64,000 bases of DNA from Arthrobacter sp. SO5 (GCF_020532805.1 NZ_MQTQ01000041.1:1-64000); one strand, 5' to 3'; counted from the stretch's first letter, positions 1 to 8,993 are shown. Notes: a model not told the origin generated them from the sequence alone. Made by a program: numbers and translations.

Positions 1-95
1 GGTGCGGGGGCGGGGGCGTCCTCGGCGGAGTCCGGCGCGGAGGCCGGCGTGGAGTCCGGCGCGGAGGCGTTCGTACGACGAGGAAAGATCCTCAT
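1..95 (-). CDS. 5' end of an unidentified protein, cut by the window edge
   Basis: Only the first 31 codons are present; the gene runs off the left edge. The start is ATG at 95-93 with a well-placed GAAAGG Shine-Dalgarno six bases upstream. The visible peptide begins MRIFPRRTNASAPDSTPASA and continues as an Ala/Pro/Asp/Ser-rich low-complexity stretch, typical of the disordered cytosolic N-terminus of many actinobacterial membrane proteins. It lies 25 bp downstream of the small membrane-protein gene at 121-546 on the same strand, so the two probably form one operon facing away from the PadR regulator. PadR regulators often control neighbouring transporters, but no domain is visible here, so function is unknown. 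Confidence 0.5.
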   Translation of the reverse strand, partial: MRIFPRRTNASAPDSTPASAPDSAEDAPAPA

Positions 96-120
96 GGCGG
101 GCCTTTCAGTGCCTAGCGTG

Positions 121-546
121 TCAGAACGAAGAGCGTGGCTGGTGCGCGTCGTGCTTCGCCGCGGTCCAGAGAAGCGCACCCAACCCGAGTGTCACCGGTG
201 TCCAGATCATGCGTTCCACAATGGACGGGGACGCGAGATTCATCAAGGCCCCCACGGCCATGAGGCCCGCCGTTCCGTACATCACCCGCCGCCGAAGGGC
301 AGGCCCAGCCAACGGTGTTCCCGCTGCTGCTGCAAGCAGTATGTACGCCCCGGAGGCCACCGCGCTAGCTGTTCGCAACGAATCGGGCAGGACACCCGGA
401 TGTGCGCCGCCGTAGGCTGCCGTTCCCCAGGGCGCCCCGAGGGCGAGGGCGCCCTGGAAAGCGGCGACTCCGAGAAGAATTGCCGCCGCGGTCTTGCCGG
501 CACGGCTGGCTGGAAGTCGAGCGGTCACACGCTGTACATCAATCAC
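121..546 (-). CDS. conserved small multi-pass membrane protein
   Basis: A 141-residue protein with about four hydrophobic helices (roughly residues 18-38, 64-80, 88-106 and 112-130). It contains the segments GAPWGTAAYGG and GALMNLASPS, which I recognise from a common but uncharacterised actinobacterial membrane family. Start is GTG at 546, preceded by GGGAG eight bases upstream. It is divergent from the PadR-family gene at 675, and two TATCT-N3-AGATA palindromes sit in the shared promoter region, so PadR control is a reasonable inference. No catalytic motif is visible and the function is unknown. Confidence 0.75.
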   Translation of the reverse strand: MIDVQRVTARLPASRAGKTAAAILLGVAAFQGALALGAPWGTAAYGGAHPGVLPDSLRTASAVASGAYILLAAAAGTPLAGPALRRRVMYGTAGLMAVGALMNLASPSIVERMIWTPVTLGLGALLWTAAKHDAHQPRSSF

Positions 547-580
547 TGGCCCTGCTCCCGGTGTCGTCGCTATGTTTTTC

Positions 581-609
581 TATCTTCCAGATACGGTATC
601 TAACAGATA
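581..609. promoter_or_regulatory. twin inverted-repeat operator between divergent genes
   Basis: Two copies of the same 13-bp palindrome, TATCTTCCAGATA (581-593) and TATCTAACAGATA (597-609), are spaced 16 bp centre to centre. They overlap a third dyad, GATACGGTATC (590-600). They lie between a PadR-type regulator (675) and the membrane-protein gene it faces (546). Position and symmetry suit a dimeric winged-helix repressor; assignment to the PadR protein is inference. Confidence 0.6.
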
Positions 610-674
610 GACTAGCTCTGCCTGGACAGCCATGGCTAGCCGTTTGCTCAACTAATCTTCACGAAGGAGCCCCG

Positions 675-1301
675 ATGGCGCGCTCGGACCAGACCCAGAC
701 CGCCGTGCTCGGCGCGCTCAGCATCATGCCGATGTCCGGCTACGCGCTGAGGGAAGAAATCAAGAACACCCTGGGTCACTTTTGGAGCGAGAGTTTCGGG
801 CAGATCTATCCCGCCCTCGCGGAACTGCAGCGCGAAGGGCTGGTCAGGCGCCAGGACGATGTCAGCGGCCGATCCTCGCCCTACGACATAACCGCCGCTG
901 GCACCGCCCGGCTCCTTGAACTGCTGTCCGAGCCGCCGCAGCACAACAAGCCGCGAAACGGGGTGCTCCTGCGCCTGTTCTTCGGCCGCCAGCTTGGTCC
1001 GGCGGCTTGCCGCCGGCTGATCCTCGAGGCCCGGGTTCAGGCCGAACAGCAACTGGCGTCCATGACAGCGGCCCGGGCCGAGCTGGCGGGAGGAGAGCTG
1101 GGTGCCAACATTCCTTATGCGCTGATCACCATCACCGCCGGCGAACACTCCGCCCGTGCCACCATCAGCTGGGCAACGGACGCCCTCGCCATCCTCGCCG
1201 ACGCGGAGCATGCACCGGCCGCTTCATCGGACACGCCGGGCGGCACGCCGGCTACTCCGCCGGCTACTTCCCCGGCAATCGTGCCGGCCGCAGCGACGTA
1301 A
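675..1301 (+). CDS. PadR-family transcriptional regulator
   Basis: A 208-residue cytosolic regulator. Residues about 1-85 form the PadR winged helix, with TAVLGALSIMPMSGYALREE leading the fold and FGQIYPALAELQREGLV as recognition helix and wing. The following helices (residues 95-180) match the Vir_act_alpha_C dimerisation region. The last 30 residues are an Ala/Pro/Thr tail. ATG at 675 is chosen because AAGGAG lies eight bases upstream; longer upstream reading has no ribosome site. It faces the membrane-protein gene at 546 across a promoter region with two identical dyads, so it probably represses that operon and itself. Its 3' end overlaps the convergent lipoprotein gene by 38 bp. Confidence 0.9.
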   Translation: MARSDQTQTAVLGALSIMPMSGYALREEIKNTLGHFWSESFGQIYPALAELQREGLVRRQDDVSGRSSPYDITAAGTARLLELLSEPPQHNKPRNGVLLRLFFGRQLGPAACRRLILEARVQAEQQLASMTAARAELAGGELGANIPYALITITAGEHSARATISWATDALAILADAEHAPAASSDTPGGTPATPPATSPAIVPAAAT

Positions 1302-2043
1302 TCATTTTCCGAATGTCCTGGTATTCCTGCGTTCCTGCGTAGAGCTTCGCCTTCTCCAAATACGGCAGCGACGCGTCCCCGGGCGTCCGGTTGTTGTCCG
1401 GGTTGTACGTTCCGCCGAAAAAGGCTCCGCTCGGCGCCCAGAGGAACAAGTGAAACATGGGGCACGCCGTGGCGGCGGCCTCGTCGGGCACCAGTGTGAT
1501 GCCATAGGCCGCGATGGTGGTCTGCGTGGGCCCCGGAGCAGTGTCATCTCCCCGGGACTCAAATACGTACCGCGGCCCGACGCCGTCGCCGACCCCTGGC
1601 TCGGACAGGGCAAGCATCGGCTCGGAATCGTAGACCTGGAACGGGAGCTTGTCGACGCATTCCGCGCCGGTGACGATGTTGGTCCGCAGGCTCGCCATAG
1701 GTTTGCCGGCGGCATTGACCACATCCACAAAATCACCGCTCAGCGGCATCTCCCCCGCCGCATCCGTGACACTCCAGCCATCGGGAAAATCGAAGGACAG
1801 CCCGGCCCGTGACGTGAACGTCAGCCATGCCGCCGACGGCGTGGCACCTGACGGCGTTGGCCCCGGCGCCGTCGGGGAGATGGCGGCAGTTGTACTGGGC
1901 GCCTGGCTCGGCGGGGCCCCGCTTGCTGCCGGCGGTGAGCCTGACCGCGAGCCCGGCGGCGCAGCCGGCAGAACACAGGCCGCCAGCAGCGTGGCAACGC
2001 CAAGGGCCAGAAACAGAGTGAAGGACGCCGTCGTCCGTCGCAT
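1264..2043 (-). CDS. secreted lipoprotein of unknown function
   Basis: A 259-residue protein with a type II signal peptide: basic MRRTT, a hydrophobic core and lipobox LLAAC, so Cys at about residue 22 should be lipidated and the protein anchored outside the membrane. A Ser/Pro/Ala-rich spacer (residues 28-65) is followed by a folded domain starting LTFTSRAGLSFDFPDGWSV, a pattern seen in actinobacterial beta-rich lipoproteins. The start is ATG at 2043 because GGGGGAGG precedes it closely; an in-frame ATG at 2064 would place seven residues before the basic region with no ribosome site. It converges on the PadR gene with a 38-bp overlap. I do not recognise a substrate. Confidence 0.8.
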   Translation of the reverse strand: MRRTTASFTLFLALGVATLLAACVLPAAPPGSRSGSPPAASGAPPSQAPSTTAAISPTAPGPTPSGATPSAAWLTFTSRAGLSFDFPDGWSVTDAAGEMPLSGDFVDVVNAAGKPMASLRTNIVTGAECVDKLPFQVYDSEPMLALSEPGVGDGVGPRYVFESRGDDTAPGPTQTTIAAYGITLVPDEAAATACPMFHLFLWAPSGAFFGGTYNPDNNRTPGDASLPYLEKAKLYAGTQEYQDIRKMITSLRPARLPGK

Positions 2044-2210
2044 GACGTCCTCCCCCTGGGACATGAAGTGGTGGGACCATCATCGAACTTTCCTCGGCGG
2101 ATGGTAGGGACTTTGGACCCTTTTGGGCTGCCGGAGCTTGCCGTGACACTACCCACGTTGACAGGGCGCCGATTTCAGTTGCCAATGGCAAGCTTGCTAA
2201 AGCTTAAACA

Positions 2211-3446
2211 ATGCAAGAATTCATCACCCCCGCAATGCCGTTCCTGGCCATGGTGCTCGCCGTAGCCGCGGGACTTGTCCTGTCCTGGCTGCTTCGCCGG
2301 ATTGTGCTCAGGATCAACCGCAAGCAGGTGGCCCTGCGCGAGACGTCGCGGGTGGCCCGGCTTCCGTTGCGCTTTGCGCTCTGCCTGATCGGTGTCCGGA
2401 TCGCCTTGGCCATGACCACTGACGACGTCGAATGGCGCCGCAACGTGGACCATGTGCTGCTCATCGCGCTCATCGCATCCCTGGCCTGGCTGGCGATTGC
2501 CGTTCTGCTCATCATCGAAACCATGGTGCTCACGCGCTACAGCGTGGATGTGGCGGACAACCGGCGCGCCCGGCGGCTGCGGACCCAGGTGATCCTCGCC
2601 CGGCGGATCGCCGTCGCCCTCATCGCGGTGGTCGCGCTGGGCAGCATGATGCTGACGTTCCCCGCGATCCAGGCCCTCGGCGCCGGGCTGCTGGCCTCCG
2701 CCGGCGTCATCTCGATCGTCGCCGGCCTCGCCGCCCAGACGTCCCTGGTCAACGTTTTCGCCGGCATCCAGCTCGCCTTCACGGACGCTATCCGGGTGGA
2801 CGACGTCGTGGTGGTGCAGAAGGAATGGGGCCGGATCGAGGAGATCACCCTGACCTACGTGGTGGTCCACATCTGGGACGACCGGCGGCTGATCCTGCCC
2901 TCCACCTACTTCACCACCACCCCGTTCGAGAACTGGACACGGCGGCAGTCCGAGGTCATGGGCACCGTGGAATTCGACCTCGACTGGCGCGCCCCGGTCG
3001 AGGAGATGCGCACCGAGCTGAAGAAGGTCCTGGCCGGCACCGAACTCTGGGACGAGCGGGTGGGCATCCTGCAGATCACCGACGCGACGGCCGGGTTCGT
3101 CCGGGTGCGCATCCTTGTGAGCGCCGCGGACAGCACCTCGCTCTTTGACCTTCGCTGCCTGATCCGCGAGGAACTCGTCCTGTTCCTTCAACAGGGCCAC
3201 CCGACGGCGCTGCCGCACGTCCGCATCGAATCGGCGCCACCCGCCGCGGCCGAGTCCCGTGCCGTCGGTACCAGGCGTCCCGGCAAGATCTCGGCCGCGG
3301 ACGAGCAGCCCCGGCAGCACGCCGATCCGCACGATTCCCAGCTGTTCACCGGCTCTGTCGAGGCCGTGCAGCGCTCCCGGGCGTTCTCCGGTCCGGGCGA
3401 GGACGTGTTCGAGGACCGGGACAAAGTCATCGCCTCGCAAAACTAG
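2211..3446 (+). CDS. MscS-family mechanosensitive ion channel
   Basis: A 411-residue membrane channel that releases solutes on hypo-osmotic shock. Transmembrane helices lie near residues 8-30, 55-75 and 88-110 plus the pore-lining helix. The Gly/Ala-rich pore segment GAGLLASAGVISIVAGLAAQ and the beta-domain stretch IRVDDVVVVQKEWGRIEEIT followed by ILPSTYF are diagnostic of MscS. The C-terminal 60 residues are a variable hydrophilic tail. The first ATG has no Shine-Dalgarno, so it may be leaderless; ATG at 2235 (residue 9) is an alternative. A 20-bp tandem duplication spans the stop codon. Confidence 0.93.
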   Translation: MQEFITPAMPFLAMVLAVAAGLVLSWLLRRIVLRINRKQVALRETSRVARLPLRFALCLIGVRIALAMTTDDVEWRRNVDHVLLIALIASLAWLAIAVLLIIETMVLTRYSVDVADNRRARRLRTQVILARRIAVALIAVVALGSMMLTFPAIQALGAGLLASAGVISIVAGLAAQTSLVNVFAGIQLAFTDAIRVDDVVVVQKEWGRIEEITLTYVVVHIWDDRRLILPSTYFTTTPFENWTRRQSEVMGTVEFDLDWRAPVEEMRTELKKVLAGTELWDERVGILQITDATAGFVRVRILVSAADSTSLFDLRCLIREELVLFLQQGHPTALPHVRIESAPPAAAESRAVGTRRPGKISAADEQPRQHADPHDSQLFTGSVEAVQRSRAFSGPGEDVFEDRDKVIASQN

Positions 3447-3480
3447 GCGCAGCCGCACAAAACTAGGCGCAGCCGCACAA
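3441..3480. repeat. 20-bp tandem duplication across a stop codon
   Basis: The unit AACTAGGCGCAGCCGCACAA occurs twice without a gap (3441-3460 and 3461-3480). The first copy contains the TAG stop of the MscS-family gene, so the stop and its 3' flank are duplicated. Similar short duplications follow two other genes in this window. Confidence 0.9.
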
Positions 3481-3529
3481 AACCGGCCGGGTCTTCCCTG
3501 CCTGCGGCCGGCGGTCAATAATCGGAGCC

Positions 3530-3757
3530 ATGACCATTCCCCCGCTCCCCGAGCCTGACCCGTTCCCGCCCGAGCCAGTGCCGACGTCGCCCGAGCCGCA
3601 ACCGGCCGATCCGTTCCCGCCCGAGCCAGGGCCGACGTCGCCCGGCCCGAGTCCTTCGCCGGACCCGCTGCCGATCCCGGGGCCGCTGCCGATCCCGGAC
3701 CCCGGGCCGGTCCCGCCGCCGCCCGTTCCGCCGACTCCGGACCCCACCAGGTTCTGA
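3530..3757 (+). CDS. small proline-rich hypothetical protein
   Basis: A 75-residue reading frame that is almost half proline, built on repeated DPFPPEP and PTSP modules with an internal duplication (residues about 10-21 and 27-38). GGAG precedes the ATG at only two bases, a weak arrangement. There is no signal peptide and no domain. The opposite strand also reads open as a Gly/Ser-rich frame because of the repetitive composition, so coding status is uncertain; I prefer the plus strand because it has the better start context and ends cleanly before the palindromic repeat at 3779. Confidence 0.4.
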   Translation: MTIPPLPEPDPFPPEPVPTSPEPQPADPFPPEPGPTSPGPSPSPDPLPIPGPLPIPDPGPVPPPPVPPTPDPTRF

Positions 3758-3778
3758 GCAGCCCCGCTTGCGCTTAAA

Positions 3779-3843
3779 GCAACGCGGGGTCACTTACGGC
3801 CCATCCCGGGGTTCGAGATGGGCCGTAAGTGACCCCGCGTTGC
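3779..3843. repeat. long palindromic intergenic repeat, copy 1
   Basis: Perfect 26-bp inverted repeat (arms 3779-3804 and 3818-3843, loop 13 nt). The outer part reads GCAACGCGGGGTCACTTACG. The same element recurs at 5524, 6812 and 8726. It lies in the gap between the proline-rich reading frame and the DUF2177 gene. It behaves like a REP/MITE-type dispersed repeat and could form a strong RNA hairpin. Confidence 0.9.
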
Positions 3844-3950
3844 ATTGCCGGGGCGCCGGGGATCCAGCCGTGGCACCATGGATTTGTGACACGGGCACCT
3901 GCCCGCGCTCTCGGGGAACGCCCCGCAAATTGCCGACGCGAGGAACCATC

Positions 3951-4379
3951 ATGACCGGTCCAACCAAGAAGTGGCTGCTCGCCTACGCGGTTGCCGCCGT
4001 CATCTTCGCCGGCCTCGACGCCGTCTGGATCACCACCGTGGCAAACAATCTATACAAAAGCCAAATCGGTGATTTGCTCGCGCCCAGCTTCAACCGCCCG
4101 GGCGTCGTCCTGTTCTACGTCGTCTACGTGGTGGGCATCGTGCATTACGGCGTCCGACCCCACGACCCGCGGGCCTCGCTTCGGAGCCGGGTGGCCGGAG
4201 CGGCGTTGTTCGGTTTCTTCACCTATGCAACCTGGGCGCTGACCGCGTTCGCCATCCTCAAGGACTTCCCTGCTGTGGTGGCCGTGACCGACATCGCTTG
4301 GGGCGCCGGGGTGTGCAGTGCCGTAACAGCCCTCACGGCCACGATCCTTCGGCTGCATAAGCCTGTGCCCGCAGCGTAA
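3951..4379 (+). CDS. DUF2177-family membrane protein
   Basis: A 142-residue integral membrane protein with four helices (residues about 8-27, 45-64, 80-98 and 108-128). The segment FAGLDAVWITTVANNLYKSQ followed by a FGFFTYATWALTAFAILKDF-type stretch and late DIAWG is characteristic of DUF2177. Start ATG 3951 has GAGGAA seven bases upstream; the open frame extends further upstream into the palindromic repeat but that part is not coding. The family has no established function. It stands alone, followed by a possible hairpin directly after its stop. Confidence 0.85.
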   Translation: MTGPTKKWLLAYAVAAVIFAGLDAVWITTVANNLYKSQIGDLLAPSFNRPGVVLFYVVYVVGIVHYGVRPHDPRASLRSRVAGAALFGFFTYATWALTAFAILKDFPAVVAVTDIAWGAGVCSAVTALTATILRLHKPVPAA

Positions 4380-4406
4380 GATCCCCCAGGAGAACCCACG
4401 GGGATC
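4380..4406 (+). terminator. possible short terminator hairpin
   Basis: GATCCCC (4380-4386) pairs with GGGGATC (4400-4406), starting at the base after the DUF2177 stop codon. There is no U-tract, so termination is only a possibility. Confidence 0.3.
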
Positions 4407-4544
4407 CTCCCGGGGAATTTGACGCCGCCGATGAGCTAACGCGGACCGTTGCCCGCGGCAAAGAAGCTGGCTAGAGTGGTCTGGTCGCCGCCGCCCTTTG
4501 GCTGACCCGCGGCCCTCCATCCCCCTCTGGTTCAGGAGATCCCC

Positions 4545-5519
<975 letters not shown>

Positions 5520-5523
5520 ACAG

Positions 5524-5586
5524 CAACGCGGGGTCACTTAGCGCCCATCCGGGGGCTCCCGATGGGCGCTAAGTGACCCCGCGTTG
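5524..5586. repeat. long palindromic intergenic repeat, copy 2
   Basis: Perfect 26-bp arms (5524-5549 and 5561-5586). Relative to copy 1 the stem reads TTAGCGCCCAT instead of TTACGGCCCAT, and the opposite arm changes in step (ATGGGCGCTAA for ATGGGCCGTAA). Such paired changes preserve base pairing and argue that the hairpin itself is maintained. Confidence 0.9.
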
Positions 5587-5670
5587 ATTTAAGGGTGCGG
5601 GACGGACTTCTCCGGAGCCTGATCGATCTCGGCCAGCAGCCGGGCGGACCGCCATTCCCTCCCCCGCCCG

Positions 5671-5730
5671 CGACGCGCAAAAGACCCCTCGACGCCGGAA
5701 TTCCGGTATCGAGGGGTCTTTTGCGCGTCG
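5671..5730. terminator. bidirectional intrinsic terminator
   Basis: A 60-bp dyad with perfect 22-bp arms (5671-5692 and 5709-5730) and an inner CCGGAATTCCGG. Each arm holds an A or T run (CAAAAGACCCC and GGGGTCTTTTG), so the RNA from either strand ends in a GC-rich stem plus U-tract. It sits between the convergent aldo/keto reductase (ends 5519) and the X25-domain gene (ends 5754). Confidence 0.9.
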
Positions 5731-5753
5731 GCAGGAAAAAAGCGCGTCGCCAG

Positions 5754-6653
5754 CTACAGCAGGGTGATGTCGCGGGTCCGGTGATCGTAGTGGATGACCA
5801 GCGGGCCCCCGGAGTGGCGGACCTCGTGGTTGGCGCCGTCGAAGGCTCCGAACGCGCCGTAGTTTTCCTCCCAGGACCGGTCGAGGGCAATTTTGAAGCT
5901 ATAGGAGCCGGCGGGAAGGTCCGCCGAGATCTTCCACAGCTGGTCCACGAGGTCCAGTTCCATCTGGGCTTCGTCGTACTGCGGCGCCCAGTTTGCGGGC
6001 GCGCCCAGCAGGATGTTGAAGTCGCCGGCAACGGCGACGGCGTCCGGCTGGTCTACGGTCTGGACGCTGCTGGTTTGGGCAACAGCCTCAGCGGCAGGCG
6101 CGGCGACGGCGGGTGCCTCGGCGGGTGCCTTGGCGGGTGCCTTGCTCTGCCGGATGGCCTTGGCGACGGGCGCAACCGCGTCCTCGACCAGTTTGGTGGC
6201 CTTGTCGGCCACCTTCGCTGCAACCTTTGCGGCCTTGGAGGGTACGTCCTCTGCGGCAGCGGCCTTCGGTGCCGGCTTGCCGGCGGGCGCCTGCGGCAGC
6301 GGCGTGTCGGCGGGAACGGGAGTTCCGGCGTCGAGCGCTGCGGCGAACGCGGCAGGGTCGGCGAACGCGACGGTGGCGCGCTGGCCGTCCTCGGTGATGG
6401 TCCAGCCCGAACGGCCCTTGACCAGCCAGCCGGCCTTGACCAGCTTCGCCGTGGCGGTGGTCAGTGTCTTGTGGCCGCGGGGAATGCCGCCGCCGAGCAG
6501 CTCACGCTCAAACTCGTTGAGCGGAACGCGGGCGATTGCCTCGCCGAGCACCGCTCCGGCGTTCAGTTTCTCATCCGTCCACACGCCCTCGGCGAGGACG
6601 TCCAGTACGGCCTTAAGTCGAAGGGTGGTGTTTTCGGCAGTGTTCGCGCCCAT
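5754..6653 (-). CDS. winged-helix protein fused to an X25-type starch-binding-like domain
   Basis: A 299-residue protein with two dissimilar folds. Residues about 1-95 look like a winged helix (GRVPLNEFERELL-like region, then HKTLTTATAKLVKAGWLVKG and WTITEDGQRA). Residues about 100-205 are an Ala/Pro/Lys-rich linker. Residues about 210-299 match the pullulanase-associated X25 beta-sandwich: VAVAGDFN, LVDQLWKISADLPAGSYSFK and a final HYDHRTRDITLL. There is no signal peptide, so the glycan-binding-like domain would be cytosolic. Start ATG 6653 follows AGGAG (CTAGAGGAGACCC). It is monocistronic with a strong bidirectional terminator. The role is unknown; sensing or binding an intracellular alpha-glucan is a speculation. 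Confidence 0.75.
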   Translation of the reverse strand: MGANTAENTTLRLKAVLDVLAEGVWTDEKLNAGAVLGEAIARVPLNEFERELLGGGIPRGHKTLTTATAKLVKAGWLVKGRSGWTITEDGQRATVAFADPAAFAAALDAGTPVPADTPLPQAPAGKPAPKAAAAEDVPSKAAKVAAKVADKATKLVEDAVAPVAKAIRQSKAPAKAPAEAPAVAAPAAEAVAQTSSVQTVDQPDAVAVAGDFNILLGAPANWAPQYDEAQMELDLVDQLWKISADLPAGSYSFKIALDRSWEENYGAFGAFDGANHEVRHSGGPLVIHYDHRTRDITLL

Positions 6654-6811
6654 GGGTCTCCTCTAGAAGCAATTGATCCACCTGCATTTTGCCAAGGATG
6701 GTCGAGTTTCCGCGAGTCAGCAACGGTTAACTCTGTGTGTCGTGACCCACTATGACAGCCCAATCGGGTGTCCGCGAGGGTTGAACTCCCCGTACTCGTC
6801 AGTAGGAAATA

Positions 6812-6874
6812 CAACGCGGGGTCACTTACGGCCCATTCCGTGGTCCGTCATGGGCCGAAAGTGACCCCGCCTTG
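6812..6874. repeat. long palindromic intergenic repeat, copy 3 (decayed)
   Basis: Same family as copies at 3779, 5524 and 8726, with 25-bp arms (6812-6836 and 6850-6874) that carry two mismatches, one near GGCCGAAAGTG and one near CCGCCTTG. It lies 42 bp after the stop of the SulP gene, in a terminator-like position. Confidence 0.85.
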
Positions 6875-6916
6875 CTTCCGAAGGCGCCGGCCGAGGCGCC
6901 GGCCGGCCACTCCCGG

Positions 6917-8650
6917 TTAGTCCCCGGCGCTCCATTGGGCCCCGGTCTCGGCCATATACGCGGCCACGGCGGCATCGATAGTGCGGTAAAAGTGGCGCGG
7001 ATCGATCTGGCGGGTCAGTTCGTAGCGCTCGATCTTCATCCGGACCCCGTGCTTGAGTTCCGCGAACACCAGCGACGTGCCCTGCGCGTTCAGCTCGACG
7101 TCAAGTTCGAGCAGCACGTCCGAGGCGGTGGTGTCGACGTCGGTGATGGGTTCCGCGGCGATGACGATCCACCGAGGCTTGGGTTCGGCGCGTGCCAGCC
7201 GCCGGACATTCTCGCGGAACGGCCTGACGTTGGCGAAGAACAACGGCGCGTCGAAGCGGTAGACCACCAGGCCGGGCAGGTGCATCGCGTCGGGGTGGAC
7301 GTGCACGTCATGAAAGCCCTCAATTCCCGGCACCCGCCCGATCACGGTCTCGTACGGCCACCAGGCCCGGCGGAAGATGTTGAGGACGGACAGCCCCACC
7401 GCAATGGCGATGCCCGGAAGGACCCCCAGCAGCGCCACCCCGAGGAAGGCCGCGATGGACAGGTAGAACTCCGTTTTGCGCTGCCGCCAGAGCCGCCGGG
7501 TGCCGGGGATATCGGCGAGGGATATTGAAGCGGTGATCACAATGGCCGCCAGGGCCGGCTGGGGCAGGTTCTGAAACAGTCCCGGCAGCAGCACCAGCAT
7601 GAGCAGGATCAGCACGGCACCCGTCACGCCCGTCAGTTGGGTCTTCGAGCCGGAACGTTCCGCTACCGCGGTCCGGGAGCCGCTGGTGCTCACCGGGAAG
7701 CCCTGGAACAGGCCCGCGGCGAGGTTCGCCGCACCGATGCCGATCATCTCCTGGTTGCCGCGGATCTCCTCGCCGGAGCGCGCGGCGAACGACGACGCCG
7801 TCGAGATCGTGTCCGTCAAGGACACCAGCGCGATTCCGAGGGCGCCGGCGAACATCAGGGCGATGTCGGAGAACTCCAGATACGGGATGGTGAACGGGGG
7901 GAAGCCCTGCGGGAGTTCCCCGACGAGTGAGACGCCCCGGTCGGCGAGGCCGAAAAGCGACGTCGCCCCGATCGCGAGCACCACCATGATCAGCACCGAC
8001 GGGACCTTGGGCAGCCAGCGCTGCAGCGCCAGTATCAACACAATCCCGGACACCCCGACGGCGGCCGCGGCAACCACCGCCTCGCCCCCGGCCAGTCCCT
8101 GGACGAAGCCGACGAGGTCCCCGAAAAAGCCTCCGCCGCTCACCGAGAACCCAAAGAGCTTGGGGAGTTGGCCCACCAGGATGGTGATCGCGAGGCCGTT
8201 CATGTAGCCGATCATCGTGGGCTTGGAGATGAGGTCAGCGATGAAGCCGAGCTTGGCGACGGACGCGAGGATCATGATGACGCCGACCATCAGGGCGAGC
8301 ATCGACGCGAGCGCAACGGCTTTCTGCGGGTCACCGTCGGAGGCGACGAGCGGCAGGACGGTCGCGGCAATCATCGGCCCGAGAGACGAGTCCGGGCCCA
8401 GGACGAGGATGCGGGACGGGCCGAAGACCGCATAGGCGAGGAGGCAAAGCACGGTGGTGTACAGCCCGGTGATCGGGGGCAGCCCCGCCAGCTCCGCGTA
8501 GGCCATGCCCTGGGGAACCAGCAGCGTCGACAGGACGATTCCGGCGACGACGTCTTTGCCAAACCAGCTCTTCTGGTACGTCGCGGCGACGTCGAGTCCG
8601 GGCATCAGCTGGCGCAGCCGGCCCGTCCGCCGTTGTCCGGTCGTCGTCAT
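6917..8650 (-). CDS. SulP-family anion transporter with STAS domain
   Basis: A 577-residue inner-membrane transporter of the SLC26/SulP family, which moves sulfate, bicarbonate or dicarboxylates. The family signature is clear: VAGIVLSTLLVPQGMAYAEL near residue 35 and GLYTTVLCLLAYAVFGPSR near residue 63, followed by about ten further helices to residue 420. Residues about 440-560 form the cytosolic STAS domain (VYRFDAPLFFANV, then VIAAEPITDVDTTASDVL). Length is typical. Start at 8650 is ATG. It is divergent from the TerC-family gene, with palindromic repeat copy 4 and a riboswitch leader between them. Substrate cannot be told from sequence. Confidence 0.92.
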   Translation of the reverse strand: MTTTGQRRTGRLRQLMPGLDVAATYQKSWFGKDVVAGIVLSTLLVPQGMAYAELAGLPPITGLYTTVLCLLAYAVFGPSRILVLGPDSSLGPMIAATVLPLVASDGDPQKAVALASMLALMVGVIMILASVAKLGFIADLISKPTMIGYMNGLAITILVGQLPKLFGFSVSGGGFFGDLVGFVQGLAGGEAVVAAAAVGVSGIVLILALQRWLPKVPSVLIMVVLAIGATSLFGLADRGVSLVGELPQGFPPFTIPYLEFSDIALMFAGALGIALVSLTDTISTASSFAARSGEEIRGNQEMIGIGAANLAAGLFQGFPVSTSGSRTAVAERSGSKTQLTGVTGAVLILLMLVLLPGLFQNLPQPALAAIVITASISLADIPGTRRLWRQRKTEFYLSIAAFLGVALLGVLPGIAIAVGLSVLNIFRRAWWPYETVIGRVPGIEGFHDVHVHPDAMHLPGLVVYRFDAPLFFANVRPFRENVRRLARAEPKPRWIVIAAEPITDVDTTASDVLLELDVELNAQGTSLVFAELKHGVRMKIERYELTRQIDPRHFYRTIDAAVAAYMAETGAQWSAGD

Positions 8651-8725
8651 AGGAGAACCCTGCCGGGCACCGGCGCCCGGCGCATCCTCCCCCGGGGGTG
8701 ACCCTGAGCAGGCGGCGCTCCACGG

Positions 8726-8792
8726 AGCAACGCGGGGTCACTTACGGCCCATCCGGGGGCTCCGGATGGGCCGTAAGTGACCCCGCGTTGCT
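8726..8792. repeat. long palindromic intergenic repeat, copy 4
   Basis: The longest and best-preserved member: perfect 31-bp arms (8726-8756 and 8762-8792) with a 5-nt loop GGGCT. It lies between divergent genes (SulP start 8650, TerC-family start 8994), so here it cannot simply be a 3' terminator. Confidence 0.92.
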
Positions 8793-8840
8793 TGTTGCCT
8801 AGTGTCCGGAGGCCGCGCCCAGCCCCCCTTGCCGTTATAG

Positions 8841-8856
8841 GTGAAGTATGCTTCAC
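8841..8856. promoter_or_regulatory. inverted repeat upstream of the TerC leader
   Basis: GTGAAGTATGCTTCAC, perfect 6-bp arms around TATG, immediately upstream of the riboswitch leader and preceded by TATAG. It is a candidate operator, possibly for a metal-dependent repressor given the downstream manganese-type riboswitch; that link is inference. Confidence 0.4.
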
Positions 8857-8865
8857 TCATTGGAC

Positions 8866-8975
8866 GGAGGGGAGTATCCCCTGAATGTCCCGTCGTCAGT
8901 ACGGCCGACCCTGAGCGGCCCGGCGGGACAGGTCCCTAGGGGCCGGGAAAGACCTCCAGTTGGTGTGGACTGACT
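8866..8975 (+). promoter_or_regulatory. yybP-ykoY (manganese) riboswitch
   Basis: The leader of the TerC-family gene contains GGAGGGGAGTATCCCC at 8867-8881, then CGTCGTCAGTACGGCC, GC-rich paired segments and GGGAAAGACCTCC at 8945-8957. This order and wording match the actinobacterial form of the yybP-ykoY element (Rfam RF00080), which binds Mn2+ and commonly precedes TerC-family genes. Edges are approximate. It is expected to switch on downstream expression when Mn2+ is high. Confidence 0.82.
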
Positions 8976-8993
8976 GGAAACGGGTGTTCCCTG

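Noticed and set aside
3463-3747. Glycine-rich minus-strand protein
   Set aside because: It mirrors the proline-rich plus-strand frame; no ribosome site and the N-terminal part runs through the tandem duplication.
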